Shown piece after piece: positions 5,140 to 5,231 of a DNA stretch of 5,231 bases. This DNA comes from Pyramidobacter sp. GTDB taxonomy: Bacteria; Synergistota; Synergistia; Synergistales; Dethiosulfovibrionaceae. Each line of letters begins with the position of its first letter. Position 1 is the stretch's first letter. The translations under genes were made by a program, and so were the position numbers. The stretch covers positions 1-5,231 of the forward strand of contig JAGAYQ010000031.1 in NCBI GenBank assembly GCA_017940445.1. The letters are read 5' to 3'. The notes beneath the pieces were generated by a model, which searched no databases, was not told the DNA's origin, and was given only the letters and a program-made list of their open reading frames with translations.

Positions 5140-5231
5140 TCAGAGGGCATATCCAAAGAGCAACAGCAGAAAGCAGAAACCGGCATTGGCCACTCTGTTA
5201 TACGTGGATTCAGCAAACGCCTTACCGCAGG
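5140..5231 (-). CDS. C-terminal end of a probable membrane protein (partial)
   Basis: Reading leftwards from the window edge, one frame gives 29 residues ending in TGA at 5140-5142: CGKAFAESTYNRVAN, then AGFCFLLLLFGYAL. The last 15 or so residues are strongly hydrophobic and would make a C-terminal transmembrane helix, with a charged segment just before it. The other two minus-strand frames are either interrupted at once by a stop or give no such pattern. A terminator-like hairpin follows downstream (5044-5084), which supports a real gene end. The fragment is too short to name a family, and chance hydrophobicity remains possible. Confidence 0.4.
   Translation of the reverse strand, partial: CGKAFAESTYNRVANAGFCFLLLLFGYAL

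Overview
The window looks like an ordinary chromosomal stretch of a GC-rich anaerobe-type bacterium that uses Firmicutes-like sigma-70 promoters and strong AGGAGG-type ribosome binding sites. The mix of a selenium-metabolism-like LysR regulator, an orphan RpiR-type regulator and an AAA-ATPase/PD-(D/E)XK gene would fit a member of the Synergistota or a GC-rich clostridium. That placement rests on gene flavour alone and is a weak inference.

Layout: positions 1-652 (minus) hold the N-terminal 217 codons of a LysR regulator, cut by the window edge. A 134-base divergent intergenic region (653-786) carries a TATAAT box for lysR and a good promoter for the rightward pair. That pair (787-1570) is an XRE-type HTH protein and an overlapping ImmA/IrrE-type zinc metallopeptidase, closed by a hairpin terminator at 1580-1629. 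Just behind the terminator lies a decayed small lipoprotein gene (1641-1993) built from 20-residue repeats and broken by at least one frameshift. A strong terminator follows at 2029-2070. Next come a clean promoter and an orphan RpiR/MurR-type regulator with a SIS domain (2154-3026). It converges on a minus-strand AAA-ATPase-like/PD-(D/E)XK nuclease-like protein (3217-4779), and the two share a bidirectional terminator at 3113-3175. The right end (4816-5139) is non-coding as far as I can see. It holds a small tandem repeat, an orphan promoter-like sequence and a terminator-like hairpin. The last 92 bases look like the C-terminal end of a minus-strand membrane protein.

The genes do not form one pathway; there are several short, separately terminated units, three of them regulatory. 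The XRE-ImmA pair is the kind that controls mobile elements or stress responses by proteolysis of the repressor, but no integrase, toxin or phage gene is visible here. The points most worth a second look are the dyad that encloses the ribosome binding site of the XRE gene, the repeat-built lipoprotein remnant with a 13-base deletion that can be read out from its own repeat period, and the variant SIS loop of the RpiR regulator.
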